DNA from: Mariprofundus erugo
Lineage (GTDB): Bacteria; Pseudomonadota; Zetaproteobacteria; Mariprofundales; Mariprofundaceae
Length of the DNA: 64,000 bases
NCBI RefSeq assembly: GCF_005818865.1
Contig: NZ_VBRY01000002.1
Location: 124,001-188,000, forward strand
Reading direction: 5' to 3'
Part shown: positions 38,465 to 46,768 of the stretch, one piece after another
How the letters are laid out: every line of letters starts with the position of its first letter
Position numbering within the stretch: the stretch's first letter is position 1
Program-made: the position numbers and the translations under genes
The notes under the pieces: model-generated
Databases searched by the model: none
What the model was told of the DNA's origin: nothing
The model's input: the letters and a program-made list of their open reading frames with translations, nothing else

Positions 38465-39432
38465 TGTTTGCCTCGAATAAGCCCCAATTCTCGGGCCTTC
38501 TTCTCTGCTCGGGAGACTGTCGATTTGTTCACACCAAGCGCATCAGCAATATCTTTTCGCTCACAACCATCATTGAGCATGGCCGCGACCTTCTCGGTTG
38601 TAGAGTCCTCTAGATCTTTGATCGACCAAACGCCATCAATCAATTTCGCCTCGAATGGCTTTACAGCATCCCCGTGACAACCTCGGGCCTTCTCGTAGTG
38701 GACCTCAAAGCATGCGCCGGAATCGGGACTGTAGTCAGCCGAATGTCGCAGGCTGATAACTGTATCAAGAACATCCTCACGACGACTTGTGCCTCGCTGA
38801 CCACCACCCTTGCCACTGTGGTGAACGAACAGGACAGATATGCCGCGCGATCGAAGCCGGAGCGCCCACTCTTGAACAGGCAGCCAGCTTTCTGATTCAT
38901 TCTCTCTCCCTCCCCGACACAATGTGCTGATATTATCGACAATAATCAGGTCAACACCATTAAGGTGGCGGTCAATTTCCAACTGCCCTTCAGGATCAGC
39001 CAGGTTTGGCATTCCCATTTCTTGAAAGTCTGGAGTGATGATTCGTAATGGCGCAGCAGGCTCCAAGGCTGTTTTGTCAATAATCGCAGCCAGTCGCTCC
39101 TGTAACGTTATTGCTGGCATCTCTCCATCTAGAATAAGCACCCCTCTGGGTGATTCGGCCTGCCAGCGTAGAAATGCTCCACCTGATGAGACAGCAACCG
39201 CGATACCTAGTGCAACGTGAGTTTTACCTGTGCCTCGATATGCATGGATCATCGCCAACCCTTGTGCCGGCAACCATGGCTCCAACAAGCACTCACGGAC
39301 TGGTAGCTGCATTTCCAGAAACTCGCCAATTTCGATCGCTCTATATTTAGCGACAATTTCGTTCTGTTGCTGCTGAATGTCCTGCGCAAGTACCTTTGCA
39401 TCTGCCAGGTAAGTAAGTGCTACTGCCGTCAT
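38461..39432 (-). CDS. RepA-like AAA/RecA-fold replicative ATPase
   Basis: A 323-residue ATPase of the RepA/DnaB-like (AAA_25) type. Walker A AYRGTGKTH is near residues 64-72, Walker B DLIIVDN at 161-167, and the sensor-like SVLFVHHSGKGG near 208. A C-terminal helix-turn-helix (DIADALGVNKSTVSRAEKKA near 296-315) could bind the element's origin. Proteins of this kind are hexameric helicases of plasmids and integrated elements. It overlaps both neighbours by four bases, in the order 123-aa protein, ATPase, zinc-ribbon protein, which points to one replication module controlled from the AlpA side. Confidence 0.82.
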   Translation of the reverse strand: MTAVALTYLADAKVLAQDIQQQQNEIVAKYRAIEIGEFLEMQLPVRECLLEPWLPAQGLAMIHAYRGTGKTHVALGIAVAVSSGGAFLRWQAESPRGVLILDGEMPAITLQERLAAIIDKTALEPAAPLRIITPDFQEMGMPNLADPEGQLEIDRHLNGVDLIIVDNISTLCRGGRENESESWLPVQEWALRLRSRGISVLFVHHSGKGGGQRGTSRREDVLDTVISLRHSADYSPDSGACFEVHYEKARGCHGDAVKPFEAKLIDGVWSIKDLEDSTTEKVAAMLNDGCERKDIADALGVNKSTVSRAEKKARELGLIRGKQ

Positions 39433-39800
39433 GATATACCTCCAAATACAACAGTCAGTGCCGCAACGAAAATCTCTTCAGGCTCCGGCGGATAAAAGCC
39501 ATCACCAGCGCTAACCATGCTTGGCTCATAGCTAGGGACATCTAGGACGCATCGGAGAAGCGCCTGCTCTGCGTTGGCGATACCGCACTCAGCAAGACTG
39601 GCGACCAGCATCGTCGGATCGTTGGTCATGTTCACAGCCAGTGCGGCAAGCTGAGCTGTCGCTGGCATTTGCCTGATCGCAGCCGCAGGGATAGTCGGCA
39701 AATCACTGTGTATAATCCGCAGCCCAATCAGTATTCGGACAGCTTTCTGCTTGGGCTTTCCTGCATCAGTTAGACACGATTTCAGTAGATTCCTAGTCAC
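39429..39800 (-). CDS. hypothetical protein, 123 aa
   Basis: Unrecognised. It starts at a GTG (39800) with GGAGG six bases upstream, and its stop overlaps the ATPase start (ATGA). The sequence is helical, with LRIIHSDLPTIPAAAIRQMPATAQLAALAVNM and an acidic, Pro-rich end. The tight coupling argues that it is a real gene of the replication module. Confidence 0.6.
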   Translation of the reverse strand: MTRNLLKSCLTDAGKPKQKAVRILIGLRIIHSDLPTIPAAAIRQMPATAQLAALAVNMTNDPTMLVASLAECGIANAEQALLRCVLDVPSYEPSMVSAGDGFYPPEPEEIFVAALTVVFGGIS

Positions 39801-39846
39801 GGTGCGCCTCCGGCTCTTTTATATGCTAAATAACATACATTGAACC

Positions 39847-40038
39847 TTATGAGGCCCGGCTCGATTCAATTTGCTCTTGAATCCACTCTTCGATTTCGGA
39901 TTCGATCCAGCCAATGGTTCGTGGACCAAGTGAGATTGGAGAAGGGAAGGTTCCTTCTTCCACTCGAAGGTATATTGAACTTCTGGAAAGCCCTGACCGA
40001 GCCTTTACTGCTGGAAGTCTTAGAATTGTAGTTGTCAT
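39847..40038 (-). CDS. AlpA-family excisionase/transcriptional regulator
   Basis: A 63-residue MerR-like helix-turn-helix protein: LRLPAVKARSGLSRSSIYLRVEEGTFPSPISLGPRTIGWIESEIEEWI is the complete AlpA pattern. AlpA proteins activate or direct excision of P4-like elements and regulate early genes. It has a CAGGAGTG ribosome site and a promoter with a long 19-bp spacer upstream. It is the first gene of the leftward module that includes the RepA-like ATPase. Confidence 0.88.
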   Translation of the reverse strand: MTTTILRLPAVKARSGLSRSSIYLRVEEGTFPSPISLGPRTIGWIESEIEEWIQEQIESSRAS

Positions 40039-40080
40039 AGAACACTCCTGTCGCCCTTTGGCGTTTGTTGGAATGCCCCG

Positions 40081-40112
40081 AATACAAGATGCGCAAGCCC
40101 CCTTGCCGTCAA
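40081..40112 (-). promoter_or_regulatory. promoter with 19-bp spacer and internal dyad upstream of alpA-like gene
   Basis: On the minus strand, TTGACG (40112-40107) is followed after 19 bp by TTGTAT (40087-40082). Within the spacer, GCAAG and CTTGC form a dyad (40093-40106). MerR-class activators act on such over-long spacers, and AlpA has a MerR-like fold, so self-regulation is possible. This is inference. Confidence 0.4.
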
Positions 40113-40192
40113 CCTTGCATTTTCATGTAAGCTGTTCTTTTGCTTTGAGAAGAATTTTCTAGCTAGGCGTTTTGAGGGAGTGGCTGCAACTC

Positions 40193-40933
40193 TTACCTGT
40201 CAAGGATCTGCGAAAGCCGTTGTCGACTAATTCCTTCTCGCTCAGCGGTTCGGTTAATAGCGCCCGATTTCCCACGCATTCGAACCTCTTGTTCGAGCCA
40301 ATGTTGAAGTCGTTCTTTTCTTTCTTCTGGGCTTTCGATTATAGCCAGTTCAGGTGTATTACCGTTTCGACTTGCTTGTGAAAGCAAATACGCCTCGATC
40401 TCAATTCCAACCTTTTCACGTGCTGTCCTGGCGGAGTTGAGTACTTTGCACTGAATAAGGCGGAACTCGTGATTTAACTGTTTCTGCAATGCGGCGAATA
40501 GATCATCCGCATTTACACCATAGCGGGATACCTCTCGAATTACCAACTCCTCTAATGCCACCGGGCTCACATAGCCTAAAGTGAATGGCTCTGCGCCAAT
40601 ATTCCAGGCATATTCATCGACGATTGCATTTACCTCTTTGCTGTTATGGAGCAGAACGCCTGAGCTTTCAGCTAAATCCACGATAGTCTTCCATACTTTT
40701 TCAGGCCACTGTATGGACAGGCACACTGCTGATGCAGCGATATCCTGAAACCACTCCAATGGTGCAGTGATAACAGCGCGACCGACCGCACCGGAGACAA
40801 TTGATGACTGCACCTCCTCCTGCATCGCGGAATAGTTGTTCTGAATTGATAATTGAATCTCACGCTCTTCTTCACGCCTCATGAAGCGCAGTTTGCGATG
40901 TATCAGGTTCTGCACCTCATCGGGTATTGCCAT
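40193..40933 (-). CDS. hypothetical protein with C-terminal helix-turn-helix
   Basis: A 246-residue helical, cytoplasmic protein I cannot place. The middle shows a hydrophobic core (VSPVALEELVIREVSRYGVNADD) and the last 40 residues (LEQEVRMRGKSGAINRTAEREGISRQRLSQIL) look like a helix-turn-helix. It is transcribed divergently from the restriction operon, with a 25-bp palindrome in between, so it may be that operon's controller. There is no ribosome site closer than ten bases (GGAG). Confidence 0.5.
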   Translation of the reverse strand: MAIPDEVQNLIHRKLRFMRREEEREIQLSIQNNYSAMQEEVQSSIVSGAVGRAVITAPLEWFQDIAASAVCLSIQWPEKVWKTIVDLAESSGVLLHNSKEVNAIVDEYAWNIGAEPFTLGYVSPVALEELVIREVSRYGVNADDLFAALQKQLNHEFRLIQCKVLNSARTAREKVGIEIEAYLLSQASRNGNTPELAIIESPEERKERLQHWLEQEVRMRGKSGAINRTAEREGISRQRLSQILDR

Positions 40934-41026
40934 GGAAAAACCACTCCATCATTGCTGTAAGGACTCTTGAGACTTTATTGGCACATATAATACTTTCAAG
41001 CCGAGAAGGAATGTAGACTGGCAAAC

Positions 41027-41051
41027 AGCTAAATATGTTCTATATTTAGCT
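41027..41051. promoter_or_regulatory. 25-bp palindrome upstream of the restriction operon (candidate operator)
   Basis: AGCTAAATAT (41027-41036) and ATATTTAGCT (41042-41051) form a perfect 10-bp inverted repeat around GTTCT. A TATAAT box lies at 40986-40991. The palindrome sits in the shared upstream region of the helix-turn-helix gene and hsdR, where a control protein would act. Confidence 0.55.
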
Positions 41052-41086
41052 ATCGAAGGATGGGGGCGGAGGCATGAAGATTTCAT

Positions 41087-43621
41087 TTGAGCGCGTTTGT
41101 GAGCGCTAAAGAAGCACAGGCCAGAATCAGGATTAACCGGCTACTTGAGGACGCCGGTTGGCGCTTCTTTGACGATGAAATCGGTTCAGCCAACATAGCC
41201 CTTGAGCCACATGTGAAAATCACTCGGACTGAACTCGATGAATTTGGCGACAACTTTGAACGATCGAGTGGTGGTTACGTCGATTTTCTTTTGCTGGATG
41301 AGCGTGGCTTTCCGCTCATCGTGCTTGAAGCGAAGGCCGAAGATAAGCATCCCCTTGTCGGCAAAGAGCAGGCACGGGAATATGCCGAGTCTCAGAACTG
41401 CCAATTCATTATTCTGTCCAACGGCAATATGCATTACTTCTGGGATCTGAATAGCGGCAACCCTTACGTTATTACTCATTTCCCCAGTCCTGATTCTATC
41501 GATGGCTACCGTTCCAACAGCACCGACACTTCTGCATTGATCAATGAGCCGGTGGATGACGATTACATCGCACTTACCCAGCTTCCAGATTATGCCTCGC
41601 AAGCTGGCTGGGTGAACGAGAGCGAACGTTCAGCCTTCATTGAAAAGAACCGTCTTCGCTTTCTGCGCGCTTATCAGAAGCAGGCGCTTCAATCGATTCA
41701 GAGTGCCGTGGCTGAAGGCAAAACGAGATTTCTGTTTGAGATGGCAACGGGTACCGGCAAGACACTGACATCTGCCGCAGTCATCAAGCTATTTTTGCGC
41801 ACTGGTAATGCCCGTCGAGTTCTATTTCTGGTGGATCGTCTTGAACTGGAAGATCAGGCCAATAAAGCCTTTAACTTTCTGCTGAAGAACGATTTTACCT
41901 CATTGATTTACAAAGAGCAGCGCGGTGATTGGCGCAAGGCCGAGATTGTGGTTACCACGGTGCAGTCGCTGATGGTGAACAACAAATTTGAGCGCCTGTT
42001 TAATCCGAATGATTTCGATCTGGTTATCTCCGACGAATCGCACCGCTCTATTGGTGGCAATGCGCGTGCCGTATTCGAATATTTCACTGGCTTCAAACTT
42101 GGTCTGACTGCTACCCCCAAGGATTACCTGAAAAAGTTCGATGCCGGGAAGAGCGACGACCCACGTGAATTTGAACGGCGCATGTTGATGGACACCTACC
42201 GCACCTTCGGTTGCGAATCGGGTGAACCGACATTCCGCTATTCACTGCTGGATGGTGTAAAGGATGGATTCCTGATTAATCCGATTGTGGTCGATGCGAG
42301 AACCGACATTACCACACAACTTCTCTCTGATGAGGGCTATTCCGTCACGCTTCCGATTTCGGAAGACGAAGAGGAGTCGAAAGAGACCTTCTACCAGCGC
42401 GACTTTGAAAAGAAATTTTTCTCCGAACCGACCAATCGGGTCTTCTGTGAAACCTTTCTCGCCAATGCCATGCGTGACCCGGTAAGCGGGGATATAGGCA
42501 AGGGCTTAGTGTTTGCCGTTAGTCAGCATCATGCAGCGAGACTCACTCAGATGCTTAATGAGATAGCCGACCAGATGTTTCCCGGTCGTTATAAATCCGA
42601 TTTTGCAGTGCAAGTCACTTCACAGATCAAAGGGGCGCAGCAATACACCATTAATTTCGCCAACAACAATCTGCTTGGCTCGGCCAACTTCATTGATAGC
42701 TATAAAACCAGCAAGGCTCGTATTTGTGTCACTGTCGGCATGATGACCACCGGCTACGACTGCCCGGACATCCTCAATCTCGCCCTGATGCGTCCGGTCT
42801 TCTCGCCGCAGGATTTCGTACAGATCAAGGGGCGCGGTACCCGCAAGCACAACTTCCTTGAGCAGCTGTTTGATGACCAGCTCAAAGATGCTGTGGTTGA
42901 ACCGCAGAAGCTGCATTTCAAGTTGTTCGATTTCTTTGCCAACTGTGAATACTTCGAAGAGAAGTTCGATTACGACGAGATTCTGGAGCTTCCCAAGCCG
43001 CGTAGCGGAGGAGGTGGAGGAGAACCCCCGCCGCCACCGGAGCTTTACGACAGCCTTGATCCCGATGCTATCCAAGAAGTGCGCGAAACCCAGATTGGTG
43101 TCGAAGGCATGCGCATTGATCGCATGTTCTTTAAGCGGTTTGAGGATCAGGTGCAGGCCGACAGCGAGCTACGCCAGCATGTCGATGATGAGAATTGGGA
43201 GCAGGCAGCAGCCGAGTTGGTACGTAAGTATTTCCACAAGCCGAAAGAGTTCTTCGATGAGGAGAAGCTAAGCAAGGCTGCCGGTGTGGATCGCCGCGTT
43301 TCCCTGCGTGAAATTCTGGAGAAGGTGTTCGGGCTGATTGATGAGTTCAAGAGCAAGGATGAGCTGCTGGAAGAGGAGTTCCATAAGTTCATGCTCGATC
43401 TACAGCCGGAAGATGCCCAGCATATCTCGGCCATCAAATATTTCTTCAAGGCATACGCCACCGATGGCGAGCTGCGGGAGATTATCAAAGAGGGGCGCTT
43501 TGCCGAATTGCATGTGCATCCGGGCTTCACTGTTACAGACTACCGCGCCGTGCCAGAGCAGTGGCGCAATCGCGTTCCGCAATATGTAAGGGATTACTTG
43601 CCGCTTGATCGGTTCATGTAA
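41087..43621 (+). CDS. hsdR: type I restriction-modification endonuclease/translocase subunit (HsdR)
   Basis: About 844 residues. An N-terminal PD-(D/E)XK nuclease (D66 in GGYVDFLL, E81-A-K83 in LEAKAED) is followed by a superfamily-2 helicase: Walker A TGTGKT near 221, DESHRS near 316, and a second RecA domain with GMMTTGYDCPD and QIKGRGTR. The C-terminal EcoEI-like region runs from about 620. A Gly/Pro linker (GGGGGEPPPPP) lies near 645. The start is uncertain. TTG 41087 and GTG 41099 are in frame, but neither has an ideally spaced ribosome site. It would cut unmodified DNA after ATP-driven translocation, with the MS fusion 12 bp downstream. Confidence 0.88.
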   Translation: MSAFVSAKEAQARIRINRLLEDAGWRFFDDEIGSANIALEPHVKITRTELDEFGDNFERSSGGYVDFLLLDERGFPLIVLEAKAEDKHPLVGKEQAREYAESQNCQFIILSNGNMHYFWDLNSGNPYVITHFPSPDSIDGYRSNSTDTSALINEPVDDDYIALTQLPDYASQAGWVNESERSAFIEKNRLRFLRAYQKQALQSIQSAVAEGKTRFLFEMATGTGKTLTSAAVIKLFLRTGNARRVLFLVDRLELEDQANKAFNFLLKNDFTSLIYKEQRGDWRKAEIVVTTVQSLMVNNKFERLFNPNDFDLVISDESHRSIGGNARAVFEYFTGFKLGLTATPKDYLKKFDAGKSDDPREFERRMLMDTYRTFGCESGEPTFRYSLLDGVKDGFLINPIVVDARTDITTQLLSDEGYSVTLPISEDEEESKETFYQRDFEKKFFSEPTNRVFCETFLANAMRDPVSGDIGKGLVFAVSQHHAARLTQMLNEIADQMFPGRYKSDFAVQVTSQIKGAQQYTINFANNNLLGSANFIDSYKTSKARICVTVGMMTTGYDCPDILNLALMRPVFSPQDFVQIKGRGTRKHNFLEQLFDDQLKDAVVEPQKLHFKLFDFFANCEYFEEKFDYDEILELPKPRSGGGGGEPPPPPELYDSLDPDAIQEVRETQIGVEGMRIDRMFFKRFEDQVQADSELRQHVDDENWEQAAAELVRKYFHKPKEFFDEEKLSKAAGVDRRVSLREILEKVFGLIDEFKSKDELLEEEFHKFMLDLQPEDAQHISAIKYFFKAYATDGELREIIKEGRFAELHVHPGFTVTDYRAVPEQWRNRVPQYVRDYLPLDRFM

Positions 43622-43633
43622 AAAGGATGTTCA

Positions 43634-46063
43634 ATGTTAGATAGCGAAACCAAACGCAGGATAGACAGCTGCCGCGATATTCTTGTCGGCAAAGTGCCCG
43701 ATCCGAAATCACAGGTGGAGCAGATCACCATCGCCCTGATCTACAAGTTTATGGACGATATGGATCGTGAGGCAGCCGAGTTCGGCGACCGCACCTTCTT
43801 TGCCGGTGAGTTTGCCAAATATGGTTGGGAGCAGCTGATGCGTCCCGGTGTCGGCGGCCATGAGATGCTGGCGCTCTACTCCGAGGCCATCCAGAAGATG
43901 AATGAGAACGCAGGGATTCCCGAACTGTTCCGCGATATCTTCAAGAATGCCTATCTGCCGTATCGTGATCCTGAAACGCTGCGCACTTTCCTTAAAGAGA
44001 TTAACGGCTTTACCTATGATCACTCCGAGCGTCTGGGCGATGCCTTTGAATATCTGCTTTCCGTATTGGGCAGCCAGGGAGATGCCGGACAGTTCCGCAC
44101 CCCGCGCCATATTATCGATTTTATGGTGGAGGTCATTGATCCGCAGAAGGGTGAGTCGATCCTTGATCCAGCCTGTGGTACGGCGGGGTTCCTGATTTCG
44201 GCGTGGAAGCACATCTTAAAGCAGAACACCGACAAGAAGCCCGGCGACAAACTGACCCCGGATGCAAAGCGTAAGCTGATTGCCAATATCAAGGGCTTTG
44301 ATATCTCACCGGATATGGTGCGACTCTCTTTGGTTAACCTCTACCTGCACGGCTTCACCGATCCGCATATTTATGAGTATGACACGCTGACCAGCGAAGA
44401 CCGCTGGAACGAGACCGCCGATGTGATCCTCGCCAATCCACCTTTCATGTCGCCGAAGGGTGGCATCAAACCGCATAAGCGCTTCTCGATTCAGGCCAAG
44501 CGCTCGGAAGTTCTCTTCGTGGACTACATGGCCGAACACCTCACCCCGAAAGGACGAGCTGCGATCATCGTGCCCGAAGGCATCATCTTTCAGAGCCAGA
44601 CCGCCTACAAACAACTGCGCAAACTGCTTGTTGAAACATCGCTCGTCGCCGTGATCTCACTCCCGGCGGGTTGCTTTAACCCATATTCCGGCGTGAAGAC
44701 CTCCATCCTCATTCTCGATAAATCCATCGCCAAACAGAGCAACACCATTGCTTTTTTCAAAGTAGAGAACGATGGGTTTGGCCTCGGTGCGCAACGTCGC
44801 GAGATCGAAAAGAATGATCTTCCACGGGTGAAAGTTGAACTGGCCGAATATCTACAAACATTGCGCAACAATCAGCCCACCGCCGACCTTCAATTCTCCA
44901 CCGGCCTGATTACGTCAAAAGAAATGATCGCCGAAAATGGTGACTACAACCTGAGTGGGGGTCGTTACGGCTCGGTAAGGCAAAGTACGAATCAACTATG
45001 GCCTTTTGTGGAATTGGGAAGCGTCTGTTTACAGGTTACGGATGGATCACACTTTTCACCTGAAACAGTCAATTCAGGATACCCCTATGTAACAGTCAAA
45101 GACCTTGATCAAGGTCACATTGATCTGGAGGGGTGTAAGAAAATTAATGAATCAAGTTATAAGCAATTGGTAAGTAATGGTTGTAAGCCAAAGCGTGGAG
45201 ATGTTCTGTTTTCAAAAGATGGAACTGTTGGAAAAACTGCCATAGTTGATTTTGACAGAGATTTTGTAGTCTTATCTTCTCTGGCCATCATTACTCCAAA
45301 TACGAGCCAGGTACTACCAGAGTTTATTTACTGTGTTCTCTCGTCTGACAAGTTTATTTCAGATGCGACCGACAATAAAACAGGTGTTGCAATTCGACGC
45401 ATTGTTCTTCGAACACTTAAAAGTATTCAAATCCCTCTGCCACCGCTGGATGTGCAGAAGGAGATCGTGGCGGAGATTGAGGGCTACCAGAAAGTCGTCG
45501 ACGGTGCCCGCGCCGTGCTCGACAACTACCGCCCCCACATACCCATCCACCCCGACTGGCCGATCGAAAAGTTTGGCGAAGTCATCTCAACGATCACTCC
45601 ACCTGCAAAGATTCAGGCGGGGGATTTCAGTGAAGTCGGGCGCTATCCGGTTATAGATCAGTCCCAAAATGCCATTGCTGGAAGGACCGATGACGAAAGC
45701 ACCTTGATTGATGGAAGCAACGGACTAGTGGTTTTCGGCGACCATACCTGTGCTGTTAAGTACGTAAACGAACCCTTCGCCCAAGGCGCAGATGGCATCA
45801 AGATTATTCAAGCTGGGGAGCAACTTGTTCCGAAATTCATTTTTTTCTACCTGCAAAGCCACCCCATTGAGCAAGATGGGTACAAAAGGCATTTCGGAAA
45901 GCTGAAGGAATCGCGTATCCCCATTCCTCCTATTGCCACTCAGCAAGCCATCGTTGCAGATATTGAGGCGGAGCAGGCTTTGGTCGCGGCTAACCGCGAG
46001 TTGATTGAGCGCTTTGAGAGTAAGATTCAGACCTCCTTGGCACGCGTCTGGGGCGAAGAATAA
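43634..46063 (+). CDS. fused type I methyltransferase-specificity subunit (HsdM-HsdS)
   Basis: One 809-residue chain. Residues 1 to about 455 are a complete HsdM: N-terminal helical domain, SAM motif DPACGTAGFL (178-187), catalytic NPPF (268-271), giving N6-adenine methylation. Residues from about 455 form an HsdS: first recognition domain to about 600, conserved spacer helices (PLPPLDVQKEIVAEIEGYQ), second recognition domain to about 765, and the terminal helix (PPIATQQAIVADIEAEQAL). M and S are normally separate genes. The fusion has no stop or obvious linker. DNA for the first recognition domain (about 44,990-45,430) is visibly more A/T-rich than the rest, suggesting domain exchange. Its stop overlaps the next ATG. 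Confidence 0.9.
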   Translation: MLDSETKRRIDSCRDILVGKVPDPKSQVEQITIALIYKFMDDMDREAAEFGDRTFFAGEFAKYGWEQLMRPGVGGHEMLALYSEAIQKMNENAGIPELFRDIFKNAYLPYRDPETLRTFLKEINGFTYDHSERLGDAFEYLLSVLGSQGDAGQFRTPRHIIDFMVEVIDPQKGESILDPACGTAGFLISAWKHILKQNTDKKPGDKLTPDAKRKLIANIKGFDISPDMVRLSLVNLYLHGFTDPHIYEYDTLTSEDRWNETADVILANPPFMSPKGGIKPHKRFSIQAKRSEVLFVDYMAEHLTPKGRAAIIVPEGIIFQSQTAYKQLRKLLVETSLVAVISLPAGCFNPYSGVKTSILILDKSIAKQSNTIAFFKVENDGFGLGAQRREIEKNDLPRVKVELAEYLQTLRNNQPTADLQFSTGLITSKEMIAENGDYNLSGGRYGSVRQSTNQLWPFVELGSVCLQVTDGSHFSPETVNSGYPYVTVKDLDQGHIDLEGCKKINESSYKQLVSNGCKPKRGDVLFSKDGTVGKTAIVDFDRDFVVLSSLAIITPNTSQVLPEFIYCVLSSDKFISDATDNKTGVAIRRIVLRTLKSIQIPLPPLDVQKEIVAEIEGYQKVVDGARAVLDNYRPHIPIHPDWPIEKFGEVISTITPPAKIQAGDFSEVGRYPVIDQSQNAIAGRTDDESTLIDGSNGLVVFGDHTCAVKYVNEPFAQGADGIKIIQAGEQLVPKFIFFYLQSHPIEQDGYKRHFGKLKESRIPIPPIATQQAIVADIEAEQALVAANRELIERFESKIQTSLARVWGEE

Positions 46064-46743
46064 TGTTCACAGAATTCGACCAATACTCTGAGGACCTTCT
46101 TCGCGCCCAATATGATGTCTCAGAGATTATTGAGCATCTATTAACCAGAGGAGAGATTCGTGAAGACTTTCTTCAAGACATTATTTCTTCGCGTTTTGAT
46201 CCTCGACCAAAATTTGCGCGAGGTGTTTTGACGGATGGGATAATTCAATCCCCACAGCAAGACCTTTTGCTTAGTCGCCCTCATGCAATGCACTATCCAA
46301 TGGGGCATCAAATTGCTATTCATCCAGATAACTGTCTGTGTGCTATCGAAGTGAAAAGCAATGCAACTGGCACCGATATTAGGGATTGCAACGACAAGGT
46401 TGCCCAAATCAAAACAATGGCAGCCACAAGTTTCCCGCTATTCGGAATGTTTTGTTATCGCACGGACCTACAAGAGAAAACGATTCTCAAAAGGTTCGGC
46501 TTTAGCTTTGACGCAGCGACCAGCACCTACGTTGATTTGCATGATCCAGACCGTGGCGAGCCTGGCTTGCCAATTATCTATCCGGAACTGGACTTCTTTG
46601 TATCGATAGAAGAAGACAAGCCGCTCTATTTTCGCAAGAAAGATGATGGTCGGTTCGTTCGTATCGTTGAATATCCAGTCATCAAGAATGTTTTCAGGCT
46701 TATCCAAAGTTTGGTCAGCACGTCAGGAGCGCCAGCTCCATAA
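46063..46743 (+). CDS. DUF6602-like putative PD-(D/E)XK nuclease
   Basis: A 226-residue protein whose ATG overlaps the MS-fusion stop (TAATG), so it is translated with the restriction genes. After a helical start (LLRAQYDVSEIIEHLL) it has QSPQQDLLL with D67 and CAIEVKSN with E96-x-K98, the order and spacing of a PD-(D/E)XK active site. The layout resembles DUF6602 proteins, found near restriction and other defence genes. The second half has FFVSIEED and a basic end. The enzymatic role is inferred. It could be an accessory nuclease or a protein that has kept only the fold. Confidence 0.65.
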   Translation: MFTEFDQYSEDLLRAQYDVSEIIEHLLTRGEIREDFLQDIISSRFDPRPKFARGVLTDGIIQSPQQDLLLSRPHAMHYPMGHQIAIHPDNCLCAIEVKSNATGTDIRDCNDKVAQIKTMAATSFPLFGMFCYRTDLQEKTILKRFGFSFDAATSTYVDLHDPDRGEPGLPIIYPELDFFVSIEEDKPLYFRKKDDGRFVRIVEYPVIKNVFRLIQSLVSTSGAPAP

Positions 46744-46768
46744 ATGACCATCAATGTTAGGGGGAGAT

